A DNA stretch of 34,439 nucleotides. It comes from Paenibacillus pabuli NBRC 13638. Its GTDB lineage: Bacteria > Bacillota > Bacilli > Paenibacillales > Paenibacillaceae. The notes beneath the pieces are model-generated. The model did no database searches. It worked only from the letters and a program-made list of their open reading frames with translations, and was not told the origin of the DNA. Below are positions 14,315-22,657 of the stretch, piece by piece. The stretch is taken from the NCBI RefSeq assembly GCF_001514495.1, contig NZ_BCNM01000039.1, positions 1 through 34,439 of the forward strand. Reading direction: 5' to 3'. Both the position numbers and the translations under genes were made by a program. Within the stretch, counting starts at the first letter, position 1. Every line of letters begins with the position of its first letter.

Positions 14315-17300
14315 TTGATTTATCCCAAAAAATTTGGTATCGCTGCTGCTGCAACGATTGCACTCACATTAAGCAGTTCAAGTGCTTTTGCAGAGTCCAG
14401 TACCACCTCATTCAAAGACCTGAGCAAGGCATCCCCATGGGCTCAATCCTTTATTCGAGAAGCACAAGGAAAAGGATTGCTTAGCGGAGATCAGCAGGGT
14501 ATGTTTTATCCACTTCAGGAAGTGTCTCGACAAGAAGTTGCAATGGCCATCACTAAATTAATGCAACTACCTGTACAAGAGTTTAGCTCCACAACGTTCT
14601 CTGATGTTCCAAATGAAACATGGAGCGCACAAGCTATTGATGCTGTACATAATCATGGATGGATGCTGGGAGACAGCAATGGTAACTTCCGTCCAAAGGA
14701 CTCTGTGACAAGGGAAGAATTAGCAACTATTTTGACCCGTATTACGCAAAACAAAGATAAAGATACGAACGAAGAAGAGAGCCAGTTAAGTAATCTAAAA
14801 GACGAAAGTAACATTTCCACATGGGCTAAACAATCAGTTAATTCTGTTGTGTCTTCCGGCCTAATGACGGGTAGTAATGGTAGCTTCTATCCAAAACAGA
14901 ATGTACTTCGACAAGAATTAGCAGCTATTTTAATTCGACTAGATTCAAAAAATGATGTGAGCAATCTTCAGTCTATACAGAAGATTGATGCTGAAAATGT
15001 AACTATTGGAGATAAGACCTATCAAGTAGCAGATAATTTGAAGGCATTATTCACATCCAAGAATGAACCCGTTCTACAAAATGCAGGCATTCAATTTAAA
15101 GCTGAAAATGGTGTTATTACACAAGTACTTGAATTGAAGCTTGTAACTCCAGGTAAGGCTGCACTCTCAGGAAAACCTGAATTTTCAGGAAATCTTGTAC
15201 TCGATGGGGGTAAAATCTCTGTTGAAAAAGACCTGACTGTTGCTGCAGATTATATAACAATTAAGAATATCTCTATAAAAGGGAACTTGGAAATATCATC
15301 TGAAGTGAATAACGATTTTTACGCGGAACAAGTATCTGTATTAGGGACTACATATGTAAATGGTGGAGACGATAACACCGTTGTCTTTGACCAATCGAAT
15401 CTTCAAAATATGAGAATTGCGAAAGAAGACGTCCGTGTTGAGTCTTTAAACAAGACAGTAGTTAAAGAAGTACAGATCGAATCCAAGCTCTCAGGGTTAT
15501 GGGGAGATAACTCCATAACCTATGAAACTGTGAGTATAGGTCAAGGAGTACAGAACGCTTCTTTATATGCACATATTCGTAATCTTGAAGTTAACGCCGG
15601 TGATAAAGAAATAACAATATCCGGGACAGGTCATATTGATTCTATGACCATCCAGGGTTCCGGAGCGATCAACGTTCAAAACGCCAAAGCGATTGGTACG
15701 GTCACCGTTAACGAAAGTTCAGCCAAAGTATCTCTTCCAGCGAATGTAATTGTCCAAAAAATTGTACTTCCAGAAGGTGTCTCACCAGAACAAGTGATTT
15801 TGAATTACGATAAAGTTAAATCACAAATTGCAACAATTAACGGGACACCGAATCCAAGCTATACACCACCGGTCACCGGGGGAGGAGGTTCCGCTAATAG
15901 TGGAGGAAATGGAAGCAGTTCAGGGGGGACAAGCCCGTCTAACCCTGGAACAAATCCAACAACGCCTACAAACCCAACACCTTCAACAGGATATCCTTTT
16001 ATTGAAGGAACTAGTTATCAGAACCGAATGGAAACATCCGCTGATGGCCTAGTCACCGTAAACCAAACGGGGACGATCTATTATATGGCCGTTCGGTTAG
16101 ATGATAATGTACGCCCTACTGCAGAGCAAATAAAGAATGGAACACTTACTGAAGATGTACCATTTGCAAACGGCGTTGTACAAGCAAGAGCTAACCAATT
16201 AACAACCTTTAAAATTGAAGGCTTAGAGCAATCAAAAGCATATGGTATTTGGGCCGTTTTCAAAAATAGCGATACAGGTGAAGAAACTAAACCTAGCTAT
16301 ATCATGTCGGTAAGCAATTACTTGCCTAATAGTGAGGATATCTTGCCATTTAAAAAGAAAAACCTTGAACAAATTAGGATTCAGTTCACTGGTGTGCTTA
16401 CACCACCCATTACTAGTGTGACCGATCCATCTGCTATTGTAGAAGGCGGGCATCTCAGAAACTATGGTTATGGTTTTATTGAAATTAATTCGATAGAGTG
16501 GGATTTAACTATTCCGGATATGCCTATCCTTAATTTAAACTTTGATCCAGTCACACTGGGAGATGGAACTTCCTATAGATTAGACTGGACCTATGTAAAA
16601 AATGCTCTGTCTATTAAATTTACAAGCTCTAACGGTACACCTACTGCTCATGGGTTTGGTGGGTTTGGGACTTATACAGGTCCGGAAGTCGTGAATCTTA
16701 TTACCAAACAGCTCGCTATCGAAATAGGAAGCATTGTTGATCCAAACCAGGCTGAAGAGGTTATGCACCTTCTTGAAGCATACCCTTCTCCGTTAAAACA
16801 AGAATTAGGCCTGATTGAGTTTAATGCTCAGTATTATCAGAAGGCTCTCGCAGAACAAGCCGGGAAGTACACAACTTACAGCGATGTTAAAGAAATTGTA
16901 GAAGCCGTTAATCAACAATATCCTGCACCAAGCACCAATGAAGCCACTGCTATTCGTTCCCTGAATAGTGCGCAAAGTGCTTCCTTAATGGAATCATATA
17001 TCAAGCGTTATGCAGCAGCATTAAATATTGATGTAACTGCATTCAATAATTTGAACGCAGCTTCTAGAATTGAGATTGGCCAGATCATTTTAGAATACAG
17101 AGAACAATTGCCACAAGGGGAGTTTACTAGCATTGCTCAAATTCGCAGCTATTATGATCTAGCATACGAAGTTGCATCCTCTGCTCCAACTACACTGAAT
17201 TTTTTAGATACTGACCCAAGAGTAGGACTTATTGGAGGAGACGTAGTTTGGACACCTGGTGTAAATGAGGAAAAAGTGAGTTCTTATGAAATTATCTGGG

Positions 17301-18121
17301 GAAGTCAAGGTAGAGAGATTGCTTCCATTGATCTAGTGGATAAGGATGGATCCAACCGATATACGATTGCTGAAGGAACATCGATTCCTGAAGGGGCTAC
17401 CCAACTGTTAGTCCGTGCCTTACTTCAAGATGGTACAGAAACTGCCCCAATTTATATCACAGTAAAAGATACATTACCAGCTGCGCCTGAACAACCATCC
17501 ATCGATAATGATGACGCAAAAAATATATTAATTGGAGCAGATTCTACTATGGAGTTCTCTGTGGATGGAGGAACAAACTGGCATAAATATGATGAAGAGA
17601 ATCCTCCCATCTTCCCAGGTCGCGTTTTTGTACAGGTACGCGTTCAGGCTGATCCAGTAAATCAAGTGCCTGCAGGTAAAGCAAAAACTGTCTCTTTTGT
17701 AGATAATGTTGTGATGTATGCCGGCATAAATGATGTAAGTAATACTTTTGATACAAATTACATTTCATCAGCCATGGAATACTCATCAGATAATGGAGAG
17801 ACGTGGACATCATATGATGAAAACAATCCTCCTCAGTTTCCAGGGGATCTGACCATTCTGCTTCGTGAAAAAGGAGGACAATACCTCCCAGCAGCCCCAG
17901 CCAAAAGTTTCACCTTTAAATCTAAAGTGAACATTTTTAAAGGAGGAAATACCCTTTCTGTTTCAACGTCAGCTATTGAGTATTCAAAGAATAATGGAGA
18001 ATGGATTAGTTTTGTTCCACACCAAACAGTGACATTTCAACCTGGAGATAGCGTAGAAGTTCGGGAAGCTGCATATGGCTCCTTCCCTGCAGGAGCTATT
18101 GAAACAATCCTCTTCGAATAA
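14315..18121 (+). CDS. SLH-domain surface protein
   Basis: 1268 residues, starting at TTG with AAGGAGG seven bases upstream. Signal peptide 1-26 (cleavage after AFA). Three SLH repeats (about 33-82, 93-142, 158-206) carry SRQE, TREE and LRQE in place of the usual TRAE, the segment that grips pyruvylated secondary wall polymer. Next is a region to about 505 rich in short beta strands (NLVLDGGKISVEKDLTV, INVQNAKAIGTV), like a beta-helix. Then come a Gly/Ser/Pro/Thr linker (about 510-560), a fibronectin-like stretch, an alpha-rich part (about 800-950) and three related C-terminal repeats (about 1070, 1139, 1206 onward). Base composition is more AT-rich than its neighbours. It is an S-layer or wall-attached protein; the exact role is unknown. 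Confidence 0.9.
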   Translation: MIYPKKFGIAAAATIALTLSSSSAFAESSTTSFKDLSKASPWAQSFIREAQGKGLLSGDQQGMFYPLQEVSRQEVAMAITKLMQLPVQEFSSTTFSDVPNETWSAQAIDAVHNHGWMLGDSNGNFRPKDSVTREELATILTRITQNKDKDTNEEESQLSNLKDESNISTWAKQSVNSVVSSGLMTGSNGSFYPKQNVLRQELAAILIRLDSKNDVSNLQSIQKIDAENVTIGDKTYQVADNLKALFTSKNEPVLQNAGIQFKAENGVITQVLELKLVTPGKAALSGKPEFSGNLVLDGGKISVEKDLTVAADYITIKNISIKGNLEISSEVNNDFYAEQVSVLGTTYVNGGDDNTVVFDQSNLQNMRIAKEDVRVESLNKTVVKEVQIESKLSGLWGDNSITYETVSIGQGVQNASLYAHIRNLEVNAGDKEITISGTGHIDSMTIQGSGAINVQNAKAIGTVTVNESSAKVSLPANVIVQKIVLPEGVSPEQVILNYDKVKSQIATINGTPNPSYTPPVTGGGGSANSGGNGSSSGGTSPSNPGTNPTTPTNPTPSTGYPFIEGTSYQNRMETSADGLVTVNQTGTIYYMAVRLDDNVRPTAEQIKNGTLTEDVPFANGVVQARANQLTTFKIEGLEQSKAYGIWAVFKNSDTGEETKPSYIMSVSNYLPNSEDILPFKKKNLEQIRIQFTGVLTPPITSVTDPSAIVEGGHLRNYGYGFIEINSIEWDLTIPDMPILNLNFDPVTLGDGTSYRLDWTYVKNALSIKFTSSNGTPTAHGFGGFGTYTGPEVVNLITKQLAIEIGSIVDPNQAEEVMHLLEAYPSPLKQELGLIEFNAQYYQKALAEQAGKYTTYSDVKEIVEAVNQQYPAPSTNEATAIRSLNSAQSASLMESYIKRYAAALNIDVTAFNNLNAASRIEIGQIILEYREQLPQGEFTSIAQIRSYYDLAYEVASSAPTTLNFLDTDPRVGLIGGDVVWTPGVNEEKVSSYEIIWGSQGREIASIDLVDKDGSNRYTIAEGTSIPEGATQLLVRALLQDGTETAPIYITVKDTLPAAPEQPSIDNDDAKNILIGADSTMEFSVDGGTNWHKYDEENPPIFPGRVFVQVRVQADPVNQVPAGKAKTVSFVDNVVMYAGINDVSNTFDTNYISSAMEYSSDNGETWTSYDENNPPQFPGDLTILLREKGGQYLPAAPAKSFTFKSKVNIFKGGNTLSVSTSAIEYSKNNGEWISFVPHQTVTFQPGDSVEVREAAYGSFPAGAIETILFE

Positions 18122-18151
18122 ATATGTAAGAGTAAAGATTTTGTTCCTTTT

Positions 18152-18186
18152 AAGCCGCTATATTTCTAGCGGCTTTTGTTTTTTTA
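18152..18186 (+). terminator. terminator of the SLH protein gene
   Basis: A 9-bp perfect stem AAGCCGCTA/TAGCGGCTT (18152-18160 with 18167-18175), loop TATTTC, followed by TTGTTTTTTT. Confidence 0.9.
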
Positions 18187-18339
18187 AAGGGAGATCCTCA
18201 TGCCCATGTTCATTCCGATAATCTTCTTCCATTTTTTATAGTGCAATGCTAGGAAATCAGATATACTCAAATGGAATGAAATAACAGGTTATAGACACAG
18301 GTAGGAAACGAATAGATCGCGCTCGAAAGGAACCGAGAT

Positions 18340-19077
18340 ATGAACCAGACAACAGATATTATGGGTATCCCTTTTCCCAACATAACGATGGACCAGACGG
18401 TTGCGATCCTTGGTGATGTAGTCCATCAGAGACAATCCGAACTGTTCCATGTCATCACTGGCAATCCGGAAATCGTCATGTCCTGCCAGAAGGATCAGGC
18501 GCTTCGTTCGGTTATGGATCAGGCAGGGCTTGTTACCGCTGACGGCGCAGGCATTGTTATGGTTTCCCGCTTACGGGGTGGACAATTGACCGAACGGGTA
18601 ACAGGTTGTGATCTCCTTTTTCGTTTATTGGAGGAAGGAAACCGGAAGCAATGGTCCTTTTATATGCTGGGGGCAGAAGAAAGTGTCAGTAAGCGTGCTG
18701 TCGAGGTTATTGCACAAAACTATCCGGGAGTCGTTGTTTGTGGCAGACAACATGGATTTTTCACAACGGATGAGGAGCATAGAATTGTAGAAGAGATTCA
18801 CGAAGCGCGACCTGATTTTCTCATCGTGGCCCTTGGTGCGCCAAACGCCGAACACTGGATCAACAAATATCGCCATCAACTAAACGCTCGTATAGCCATC
18901 GGAGTCGGGGGAAGCCTGGATATTCTGGCTGGCAAAACCAAACGAGCACCTGCGATATGGCAGAAGCTTAACTTGGAATGGCTCTACCGACTGCTCAGCC
19001 AGCCTTCCAGATGGCGCAGACAACTCATTTTGCCACGTTTCGCTGTTCGGGCGCTGCTGTTCAGGGAGCAAAGGTAA
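18340..19077 (+). CDS. WecG/TagA/CpsF family glycosyltransferase
   Basis: 245-residue GT26 enzyme. TagA adds N-acetylmannosamine to GlcNAc-PP-undecaprenol, the second step of linkage-unit synthesis for wall teichoic acid and related wall polymers, at the inner face of the membrane. Seen: the conserved ITGNPEIV, the putative catalytic aspartate in TADGAG (D68), RVTGCDLL, FYMLGA, ALGAPNAEHW, GVGGSLDILAG and the C-terminal LEWLYRLLSQPSRWRR, which matches the membrane-association appendage. An AAGGAA site precedes ATG. No other wall-polymer genes are adjacent. Its position behind an SLH protein fits a role in the polymer that anchors SLH domains, but that is inference. Confidence 0.9.
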   Translation: MNQTTDIMGIPFPNITMDQTVAILGDVVHQRQSELFHVITGNPEIVMSCQKDQALRSVMDQAGLVTADGAGIVMVSRLRGGQLTERVTGCDLLFRLLEEGNRKQWSFYMLGAEESVSKRAVEVIAQNYPGVVVCGRQHGFFTTDEEHRIVEEIHEARPDFLIVALGAPNAEHWINKYRHQLNARIAIGVGGSLDILAGKTKRAPAIWQKLNLEWLYRLLSQPSRWRRQLILPRFAVRALLFREQR

Positions 19078-19101
19078 TTAACAAAGGGGACTGGTTATGG
19101 A

Positions 19102-19647
19102 ATGATCAGAGAGGAAACCAAGACCAAACTCAGGCCAAACAAAATACATATTATCGGCTCAGTCGGCAGCGGCAAGTCTACACTGGCCCGTCATTTATCC
19201 GCTAGGCTAGATCTTCCTTATTATGAGCTCGACAACATGGTGTGGCACCGTGTACCTCAAGGACAGGATGTTCGTAATAGCCCGGAGATGCGGGACACCC
19301 TTCTGCAAAAAGCTGTGCAATCCAATCAGTGGATTATTGAAGGAGTACACTATCAATGGGTGGCAAGAAGTTTCGAACAGGCCGATCTTATCGTCTATTT
19401 GAATACGCCCGTGTGGAAAAGAAATGTACGCATTCTCAAACGTTTTACAGTACAGAAGCTCGGACTGGAGCAAGGAAATTACAGACAGACTTTCAGCATG
19501 CTTGGGCGAATGTACAAATGGAGCTATCAGCATGATCGCAAGGAAAAAGCGCTAATCATGACGTTTTTGCAGCCTCACCAACATAAATTGTGTATGGTTC
19601 GCGACGAAGCAGAATTGACGAGATACCTGGAGGAATCGACATCATGA
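19102..19647 (+). CDS. P-loop small-molecule kinase-like ATPase (FlaR / adenylate-kinase-like)
   Basis: 181 residues. The Walker A loop is GSVGSGKST (19-27). LDNMVWHR (about 43-50) resembles the substrate segment of the group annotated as DNA-topology-modulation (FlaR) or adenylate-kinase-related proteins. WIIEGVHYQW and ADLIVYLNTPVWKRNVRILKR resemble the NMP-kinase strand and lid with several arginines. True function is unknown; a small-molecule kinase is as likely as any DNA role. It starts 25 bases after tagA, from ATG 19102 with AAAGGGGA rather far upstream (11 bases). Its stop overlaps the start of the next gene (ATGA), so the two are translationally coupled. Confidence 0.8.
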   Translation: MIREETKTKLRPNKIHIIGSVGSGKSTLARHLSARLDLPYYELDNMVWHRVPQGQDVRNSPEMRDTLLQKAVQSNQWIIEGVHYQWVARSFEQADLIVYLNTPVWKRNVRILKRFTVQKLGLEQGNYRQTFSMLGRMYKWSYQHDRKEKALIMTFLQPHQHKLCMVRDEAELTRYLEESTS

Positions 19648-20456
19648 AACATGCAGATTATAATACAAGGCCCCGTATGGGAGTTCTGAATCTGGATGAG
19701 AACGACAAAAGATATCGTCTGACACGCTACGCACCTTCCGAAGCACTGAGTTCTTTGGTCAAGCATTTCTGGATGGTCTCTTGGGACCTCAACGGGACTG
19801 ATCCCTACCTTCAGCATGTGGTTCCAAATCCATGTGTCAATCTGGTAGTAGAGCGGGGAAACACCTTTTTCTTCGGTCCATCTGGACAGAAATTCTCCTA
19901 TCTCGTCCAGGGGAAAGGAAGCGTATTTGGGATGAAGTTTAAGCCCGGGGGATTCTATCCGTTCATTCGCACTCCCGTTACCACATTGTCTGGCAATCCT
20001 TTGGATGTCTCCGGTGTGCTTGGTGTGGATGCTCCACTACTCGAAGAACGGCTGCTCGGAGACGGAAATGACTTGGACAAAGTCAGCTATATGGATCAGC
20101 TTCTATGTAAACGCCTCCCTCCTTACGATGAGCAGGCCATTCTGGTCAGCCAAATTGTGCTGCAGATTGAGCAACAACGGGAAATGCTGCGTGTAGATGA
20201 CTTGTCTGCCTCTTGGAATCTGCACACAAGAAAGCTCCAGCGCCTGTTCAATCAGTATGTAGGCATCAGCCCCAAAATGGTGATCAAGCTCTACAGGCTG
20301 CAAAATGCTGCCGAGATGATGGAACGGGGCATGAACTGTGATCTAGTTAAGCTTTCTCAGGATCTTGGATATCATGATCAGTCGCACTTTATCAAAGATT
20401 TCAAAGCCATTATCGGCAGCACACCTGAAAATTACGTTAGAAAAAGCCTGTCCTGA
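19644..20456 (+). CDS. AraC-type regulator with DUF6597-like sensor
   Basis: 270 residues. The N-terminal part (YAPSEALSSLVKHFWMVSWDL, VVPNPCVNLVVERG, GSVFGMKFKPGGFYPF) matches the DUF6597 sensor of many AraC regulators. The C-terminal double HTH has LHTRKLQRLFNQYVGISPKMVIKLYRL and LVKLSQDLGYHDQSHFIKDFKAIIGSTPENY. Start chosen at ATG 19644, preceded by GGAGG and overlapping the kinase stop by four bases; the frame extends 18 codons upstream inside the kinase gene. Tight coupling to the kinase suggests a shared function, perhaps sensing its substrate. Ligand and targets are unknown. Confidence 0.87.
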   Translation: MKHADYNTRPRMGVLNLDENDKRYRLTRYAPSEALSSLVKHFWMVSWDLNGTDPYLQHVVPNPCVNLVVERGNTFFFGPSGQKFSYLVQGKGSVFGMKFKPGGFYPFIRTPVTTLSGNPLDVSGVLGVDAPLLEERLLGDGNDLDKVSYMDQLLCKRLPPYDEQAILVSQIVLQIEQQREMLRVDDLSASWNLHTRKLQRLFNQYVGISPKMVIKLYRLQNAAEMMERGMNCDLVKLSQDLGYHDQSHFIKDFKAIIGSTPENYVRKSLS

Positions 20457-20470
20457 TGTTCAGGGCAGGC
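20441..20470 (-). terminator. terminator overlapping two convergent stop codons
   Basis: A 10-bp stem GCCTGTCCTG/CAGGGCAGGC with one G-U pair (20446-20455 with 20461-20470), loop ATGTT, followed on the minus strand by TTTTTC. It overlaps the end of the AraC gene and the end of the MOSC remnant, and would terminate leftward transcripts from the MFS gene side. Confidence 0.65.
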
Positions 20471-20645
20471 GAATAACTTCGATTGCATCACCAGTACGGA
20501 TTACGCCTTCACGCTCAACTGAACAGACGAATCCTCGTTTCTTGCGGGCGGCTGGCACGAACTTTTTACGTAAACCATCCTGTTCGTACACCTGCTCGAC
20601 GAATTGAACGTTTCCCACGCTAATCCTCTCTTTCCATGAGTAAGT
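20460..20645 (-). pseudogene. MOSC-domain protein, C-terminal remnant
   Basis: The frame is open from a stop at 20646-20648 to TGA at 20460-20462. The readable end is GNVQFVEQVYEQDGLRKKFVPAARKKRGFVCSVER split across the typical MOSC tail, then EGVIRTGDAIEVI. This matches the final strand region of MOSC sulfur-carrier or molybdenum-cofactor proteins, which normally have 150 or more residues. Only about 60 codons remain, with no ribosome site and no ATG at the natural position, although a GTG at the start of the conserved part is possible. It retains a terminator. Most likely a truncated gene; a short functional domain protein is less likely. Confidence 0.55.
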
Positions 20646-20735
20646 TCACTTCTGTATTGTTCATTATTACCCAATGAATGGAATTCCGACAATCAGTTAT
20701 GTTTATCTTCGTGTTCAATCCGCACACAGCGGGAA

Positions 20736-21938
20736 TCATCCCGCGACACTCTCCGCCTTTCTCCGCTTCGGCAACAACGGCCCCAATATTAACGCGCCCG
20801 CTAGAAAGAGTACCCCACTTACTGTAAATACCGTTAACAGTGAAAATTGATGCATCATGTACCCTGCAATAGACATGGCAATGACCATCATGCCCATAAA
20901 CACCGGAGTAACAGCGCCTCCTACACGTCCAATAAATGCACCCTTCGTATTGGTCATAATCATCATCTGAATGCCCACATGAATCCATGGATAGAAGAAT
21001 CCAGTGATCAATTGAGTCACCATGGTAATCACGACATTCTCAGACCAGCCCATGACTACCGTCCCAAGCGCACTGACAAACAATCCAATGGCAAGCATGA
21101 CCTGTGGCTGAAGTTTTTTGGCAGCACTCATGATGAACGCTCCCCCTACCAGCATGGCCAGCCCATTAACCATGAGCAACCATTGCAGAAAGGTTTTGTC
21201 CTGCCCCAGATTATCTATGGCAACAAACAGCATTAAGGGCTGGATCAATCCCGAAGCTAGACCGGTTACAGCGAAGGTCATAACCAACGTCCGCAATGCA
21301 ATATTGCCATATACATAACGGAAGCCTTCAACCAGTTCTCTGCGAAAAGAAGGGCTCTGGCTTGCCTCAGATTCAACATCATCCTTGGGCAACCGGGAAA
21401 GAACCCACCCGGAGAGCAGGAACATCCCTGCTGTAATAGCCAATGACACCTCAATTCCGTAATTTTGATAGATAATGGTACCAATCATCGGTCCAATCAC
21501 CATAAATACGGCAACCATTGTCTGGAACATAGCCATAACACCTTGTAACTCCTCGGCCGGCACATGCTGCTTGAACAGCTTCATCGCCGAGGGCTGAGAA
21601 AACTGAGAAAATATTGCCGATACCAGTGTCCCCAGCAGCACCGAATACCACGGACCATACATTAACGCGATTAGCACAACTACCACAGACAACGAAGACA
21701 AAATATCACTCCAAACCATCGTCCGTTTGGGTCTCCAACGATCCGCAAAGGTTCCTCCGATAATCCCAAATATAAAAATGGGTGCATACTCCGCTACCGA
21801 AATCAATGATACTGCCTGCGGGTCATTGCTCGTCATATCTGTAACAAACAGCAGTATGGCAAAATTCCGTATCCAAATTCCCAGCTGTAACAGAATACGC
21901 GAAACAACAACCGTCCGCACATAACGATTACGAAACAA
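20736..21938 (-). CDS. MFS transporter (exporter type)
   Basis: 400-residue membrane protein with about 12 hydrophobic segments, beginning MFRNRYVRTVVVSRILLQLG. The loop-2 motif GGTFADRWRPKRTMVWSD (about 59-76) is the major-facilitator signature. The overall pattern resembles the multidrug/siderophore exporter group (EntS-like). The start is TTG with GAGGAGGG upstream. It is divergent from the DUF1304 gene across a palindrome-rich AT-rich spacer. Substrate unknown. It ends in a short Lys/Arg-rich cytoplasmic tail (LLPKRRKAE). Confidence 0.88.
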   Translation of the reverse strand: MFRNRYVRTVVVSRILLQLGIWIRNFAILLFVTDMTSNDPQAVSLISVAEYAPIFIFGIIGGTFADRWRPKRTMVWSDILSSLSVVVVLIALMYGPWYSVLLGTLVSAIFSQFSQPSAMKLFKQHVPAEELQGVMAMFQTMVAVFMVIGPMIGTIIYQNYGIEVSLAITAGMFLLSGWVLSRLPKDDVESEASQSPSFRRELVEGFRYVYGNIALRTLVMTFAVTGLASGLIQPLMLFVAIDNLGQDKTFLQWLLMVNGLAMLVGGAFIMSAAKKLQPQVMLAIGLFVSALGTVVMGWSENVVITMVTQLITGFFYPWIHVGIQMMIMTNTKGAFIGRVGGAVTPVFMGMMVIAMSIAGYMMHQFSLLTVFTVSGVLFLAGALILGPLLPKRRKAESVAG

Positions 21939-22181
21939 CTCAAGCCCTCCTCTAATTCATCCAAACAAATAATTTTCTTATTTATGTTTGTTTATTTATA
22001 GACAATATATAATAATGTTTATTTATAATCAACAACAATATTAATTCGACATTGTGATCTCTTTATAATTTACACAATTGATTTGTGTAAAATTAATTTC
22101 CCCCTTTCAGTTCACTTTCCAAACATATATACTGAATGAGATCAGTAAATTAATGACATATAAGAAAGCAAGGTGTTTCTT
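21939..22181. promoter_or_regulatory. divergent control region with repeats
   Basis: Very AT-rich spacer between the MFS and DUF1304 genes. It contains two exact copies of TGTTTATTTATA (21989-22000 and 22016-22027, 27 bases apart) on the MFS side. A palindrome TTACACAA-N5-TTGTGTAA (22070-22090) lies near its middle on the DUF1304 side. These look like binding sites for one or two repressors; no regulator gene is adjacent. Confidence 0.45.
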
Positions 22182-22538
22182 TTGATCAGTATCATTTTTG
22201 TAGCTCTTGTAGCCATCGAGCACATCTACATCATGGTGATGGAGATGTTTCTGTGGACTCGCCCACGCACGATGAAAACGTTCAATCTTACTCCTGAATT
22301 TGCGCAGTCAACCAAACCTTTGGCAGCCAATCAAGGTCTGTACAACGGATTTTTGGCCGCAGGTTTAATCTGGGGGCTTGTTTATCCGGATACCTCTGTT
22401 GGACAGCACATCCAGATTTTCTTCCTGGCGTGTGTCATCATCGCGGCCCTCTATGGAGGTGTAACCGCTACACGTTCCATCCTTATCAAACAAGGTCTGC
22501 CTGCGGTTATTGCGTTGCTTCTGGTGCTTTTTCTCTGA
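22182..22538 (+). CDS. DUF1304 membrane protein
   Basis: 118 residues with four hydrophobic segments. The DUF1304 pattern is clear: VALVAIEHIYIMVMEMFLWTRP..., then LAANQGLYNGFLAAGLIWG. Function unknown. Start chosen at TTG 22182, which has AAGGTG six bases upstream and matches the usual N-terminus of the family; a GTG three codons earlier is the alternative. It is divergent from the MFS exporter, and the palindrome at 22070-22090 lies in its upstream region. Confidence 0.87.
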   Translation: MISIIFVALVAIEHIYIMVMEMFLWTRPRTMKTFNLTPEFAQSTKPLAANQGLYNGFLAAGLIWGLVYPDTSVGQHIQIFFLACVIIAALYGGVTATRSILIKQGLPAVIALLLVLFL

Positions 22539-22657
22539 TCGTTCTGCCGGTCCATACCATGCTGGGTCATTACATGCGTCAGTGTGGTATGGTAAGGTTA
22601 TAAAGGCAGTAGGTTATGCCTTGATCACTGTGATTAGTCTGGAAAGGAGAACGTTTC

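Noticed and set aside
18200..18241. Micro-ORF MPMFIPIIFFHFL with an AAAGGGAG site, just after the SLH gene terminator and before tagA.
   Set aside because: Only 13 codons, no following attenuator structure seen; could be a leader peptide but support is too thin.
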